Of a DNA stretch of 64,000 bases, positions 62,583 through 64,000 are shown piece by piece. This stretch comes from RHKX01 sp963820055 (GTDB lineage: Bacteria > Actinomycetota > Thermoleophilia > Solirubrobacterales > 70-9): NCBI GenBank assembly GCA_963820055.1, contig CAWFYJ010000002.1:1-64000 (forward strand), in the 5' to 3' direction. The first letter of the stretch is position 1; each line of letters begins with the position of its first letter. The position numbers and the translations under genes are program-made. A model generated the notes under the pieces. It was not told where the DNA came from. It did no database searches and worked only from the letters and a program-made list of their open reading frames with translations.

Positions 62583-63544
62583 GGGTCGCCGTCATCCGCG
62601 GCGGTCGCTCGAGCGAGCACGACGTCTCGCTGCGATCGGGCGCCGCCGTCGCCGAAGGCCTCGCCGCCGCCGGCCACGAGACCCTCGACGTCGTCATCGA
62701 GCGGGACGGCCGCTGGCTTCACGACGGGGGAGAGGTCGACCTCCGCGCCGCCGCGGGGTTGCTCGGCTGCGACGTCGCCTTTCCGGTCCTCCACGGACCG
62801 TTCGGCGAGGACGGAACGGTCCAGGGCCTGCTCGAGTGCCTCGACGTCCCCTACGTCGGCCCCGGCGTGCTCGCCGCCGCGGTGACGATCGACAAGCTCA
62901 TCTTCAAGCGGCTGATCCGCGAGCGCGGGATCGCCCAGGTCGACTTCTGCCAGGTCGGCGAGGACGACTGGCGCGCCAAGGCCGAGGCGCTCGGCATGCC
63001 GGTCTGGGTCAAGCCCTCGCGGCTCGGCTCGAGCGTCGGGATCCTCAAGGTCGGCGAGCCCGGCGGCCTCGATGCCGCGGTCGAGACCGCCCTCGAGCAC
63101 GACCCGCGGGTGATCATCGAGGCGCACTGCGACGGCCTCGAGGTCGAGTGTTCAGTGATCGGGAACGACGAGCCGGAGACCTCGCTGCCGGGCCAGCTCG
63201 TCATCAAGGCCGACTGGTACCACTACGCCGCCAAGTACGAGCCCGGCGGCATGGAGCTCGTCGTCCCGGCGCCGATCGGCGACGAGGCCATCGCCCGCGT
63301 CCGCGAACTCGCCGCCGACGTCTACAGCTCCTGCGGCTGCACCGGCCTCGCCCGCTGCGACTTCTTCGTGATGGACGACGGCGAGGTGCTGGTCAACGAG
63401 CTGAACACGATTCCGGGGTTCACGGAGACGAGCGTGTTCTCGAAGTTGTTCGAGGCGACCGGGGTTGCGTATCCGGAGCTTTGTTCGCGGTTGGTCGAGT
63501 TGGCGTTGGAACGGCATGCCAAGGAGCGGTCGTACCGGTACTGA
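62579..63544 (+). CDS. ddl: D-alanine-D-alanine ligase (second copy, in the cell-wall operon)
   Basis: 321 aa. Motifs: GGRSSEHDVSLRSG, VLHGPFGEDGTVQGLLE, VKPSRLGSSVGI (ATP-grasp), YHYAAKYEPGG (Tyr loop), ARCDFFV, and LVNELNTIPGFTETSVF (Mg/Asn site). Makes the D-Ala-D-Ala dipeptide of peptidoglycan. Its ATG overlaps the pknB stop by ATGA, tying supply of the dipeptide to the kinase/PBP operon. Compared with the 30125 copy it is closer to the canonical Ddl/VanA type. Confidence 0.92.
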   Translation: MRVAVIRGGRSSEHDVSLRSGAAVAEGLAAAGHETLDVVIERDGRWLHDGGEVDLRAAAGLLGCDVAFPVLHGPFGEDGTVQGLLECLDVPYVGPGVLAAAVTIDKLIFKRLIRERGIAQVDFCQVGEDDWRAKAEALGMPVWVKPSRLGSSVGILKVGEPGGLDAAVETALEHDPRVIIEAHCDGLEVECSVIGNDEPETSLPGQLVIKADWYHYAAKYEPGGMELVVPAPIGDEAIARVRELAADVYSSCGCTGLARCDFFVMDDGEVLVNELNTIPGFTETSVFSKLFEATGVAYPELCSRLVELALERHAKERSYRY

Positions 63545-63662
63545 AGCGGTGGGGACGGGAGCCGCCAATCACCACCCTGGCCAGAGCGCACCGTCGGTGC
63601 ATTAGCTCGGCCTATGCCCGAGTAATCGCACCCGCGTCCAACCCCACCCCAAGCCCGACGCG
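63545..63662. other. Convergent intergenic stretch after ddl
   Basis: 118 bp. GCACC/GGTGC (around 63589-63601) and CTCGG/CCGAG (around 63606-63623) can form two small hairpins placed to end both convergent transcripts. No other feature seen. Confidence 0.4.
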
Positions 63663-64000
63663 TCAGCTGATCAGCTGGACGTCGAAGACCTCGGCCGCCG
63701 TCCCGTCCTCGACGCTCGTGATCCAGATCAGGAAGTAGCGGTTCGGCTCGCTCGTGTCGAGGTCGATCGTCTGCTTCGGCTCGGCGGTCAGGTCGCCGGT
63801 CAGCGGATCGCCCCACCCCTCGATCTCGGTCGGCGGCGACTTCAGGTTCGAGCCGTAGACCTGGAAGGTCCAGCTGCCGCCGCCGGTCCGCAGCGCCATC
63901 TGGCTCGGCGTCACCGAAGAGCCGGCGTCGACGTAGAGGCCGACGCCGTCCTTGGCGGCCCCTTCGAGCCCTGCCGTGTACTCCTCGGTGCTCCAGGCCG
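63663..64000 (-). CDS. C-terminal fragment of an extracytoplasmic discoidin-like domain protein (5' end off the window)
   Basis: About 112 C-terminal residues are visible, open to the right edge: WSTEEYTAGLEGAAKDGVGL, YVDAGSSVTPSQMALRT, WTFQVYGSNLKSPP and NRYFLIWITSVEDG. The pattern is that of the jelly-roll domain at the C-terminus of actinobacterial MurJ-linked pseudokinase-type membrane proteins. The main part of the gene is not here, so the identity is only suggested. Convergent with ddl. Confidence 0.6.
   Translation of the reverse strand, partial: AWSTEEYTAGLEGAAKDGVGLYVDAGSSVTPSQMALRTGGGSWTFQVYGSNLKSPPTEIEGWGDPLTGDLTAEPKQTIDLDTSEPNRYFLIWITSVEDGTAAEVFDVQLIS

Overview
This window looks like the replication-origin region of a high-GC Gram-positive chromosome, most likely an actinobacterium and by overall flavour a Thermoleophilia/Solirubrobacterales-type lineage. 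That placement is inference from GC content, gene order and the many lineage-type secreted proteins; no 16S gene is present. The core is the classical block parB-parA-rsmG-jag-yidC-yidD-rnpA-rpmH (minus strand, 35.1-39.6 kb) diverging from dnaA-dnaN-recF-DUF721-gyrB-gyrA (plus strand, 39.8-49.2 kb).

Left arm (1-35 kb), mostly accessory. A RecQ helicase with a C-terminal phosphoribosyltransferase-like domain runs off the left edge. It is followed by four copies of a secreted cysteine/GGG-repeat protein family (2.3-9.0 kb), interleaved with a nuclease, an acyltransferase and a toxin-antitoxin pair whose toxin is frameshifted. Next come threonine deaminase, an RCC1-like secreted protein, a triplicated secreted protein, RidA, a second toxin-antitoxin pair with an inverted repeat over the antitoxin ribosome-binding site, and a RecD2-like helicase broken by a frameshift. 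A cluster of four small secreted paralogues (17.9-19.6 kb) converges on an LtrA-like membrane protein. From 20.8 to 28.7 kb lie a polytopic membrane protein, GtrA, an alkaline-phosphatase-fold enzyme and a fatty-acid desaturase/ferredoxin-reductase operon with a palindrome over its promoter. An aminotransferase/D-Ala-D-Ala-ligase-like pair and two beta-propeller/PKD secreted proteins complete the arm.

Origin block. tRNA-Ile(GAT) and a bifunctional-nuclease (DUF151) gene precede parB. Three identical parS-like 16-mers (CGTTTCACGTGCAACG) lie within 100 bp, inside the N-terminal extension of yidD. DnaA-box-like sequences sit in the short dnaA-dnaN spacer. recF is interrupted by a +1 frameshift. 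After gyrA there is a 14-codon ORF preceded by a 16-nt near-complete anti-Shine-Dalgarno match and followed by several hairpins.

Right arm (49.5-64 kb): HNH nuclease, prephenate dehydratase (pheA), DUF4446, a CARDB-like membrane protein, then the cell-envelope signalling operon kinase-fhaA-fhaB-pstP-rodA/ftsW-pbpA-pknB-ddl. Most of its genes overlap by 1-4 nt, so Ser/Thr phosphorylation, FHA recognition, dephosphorylation, lipid II polymerisation, transpeptidation and D-Ala-D-Ala synthesis are likely co-expressed. A partial convergent gene closes the window.

Three genes (PIN toxin, RecD2-like, recF) each need removal of one base to restore a family-typical protein, so either decay or base-level sequence error must be considered. 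No insertion sequences, prophage or CRISPR arrays were seen.
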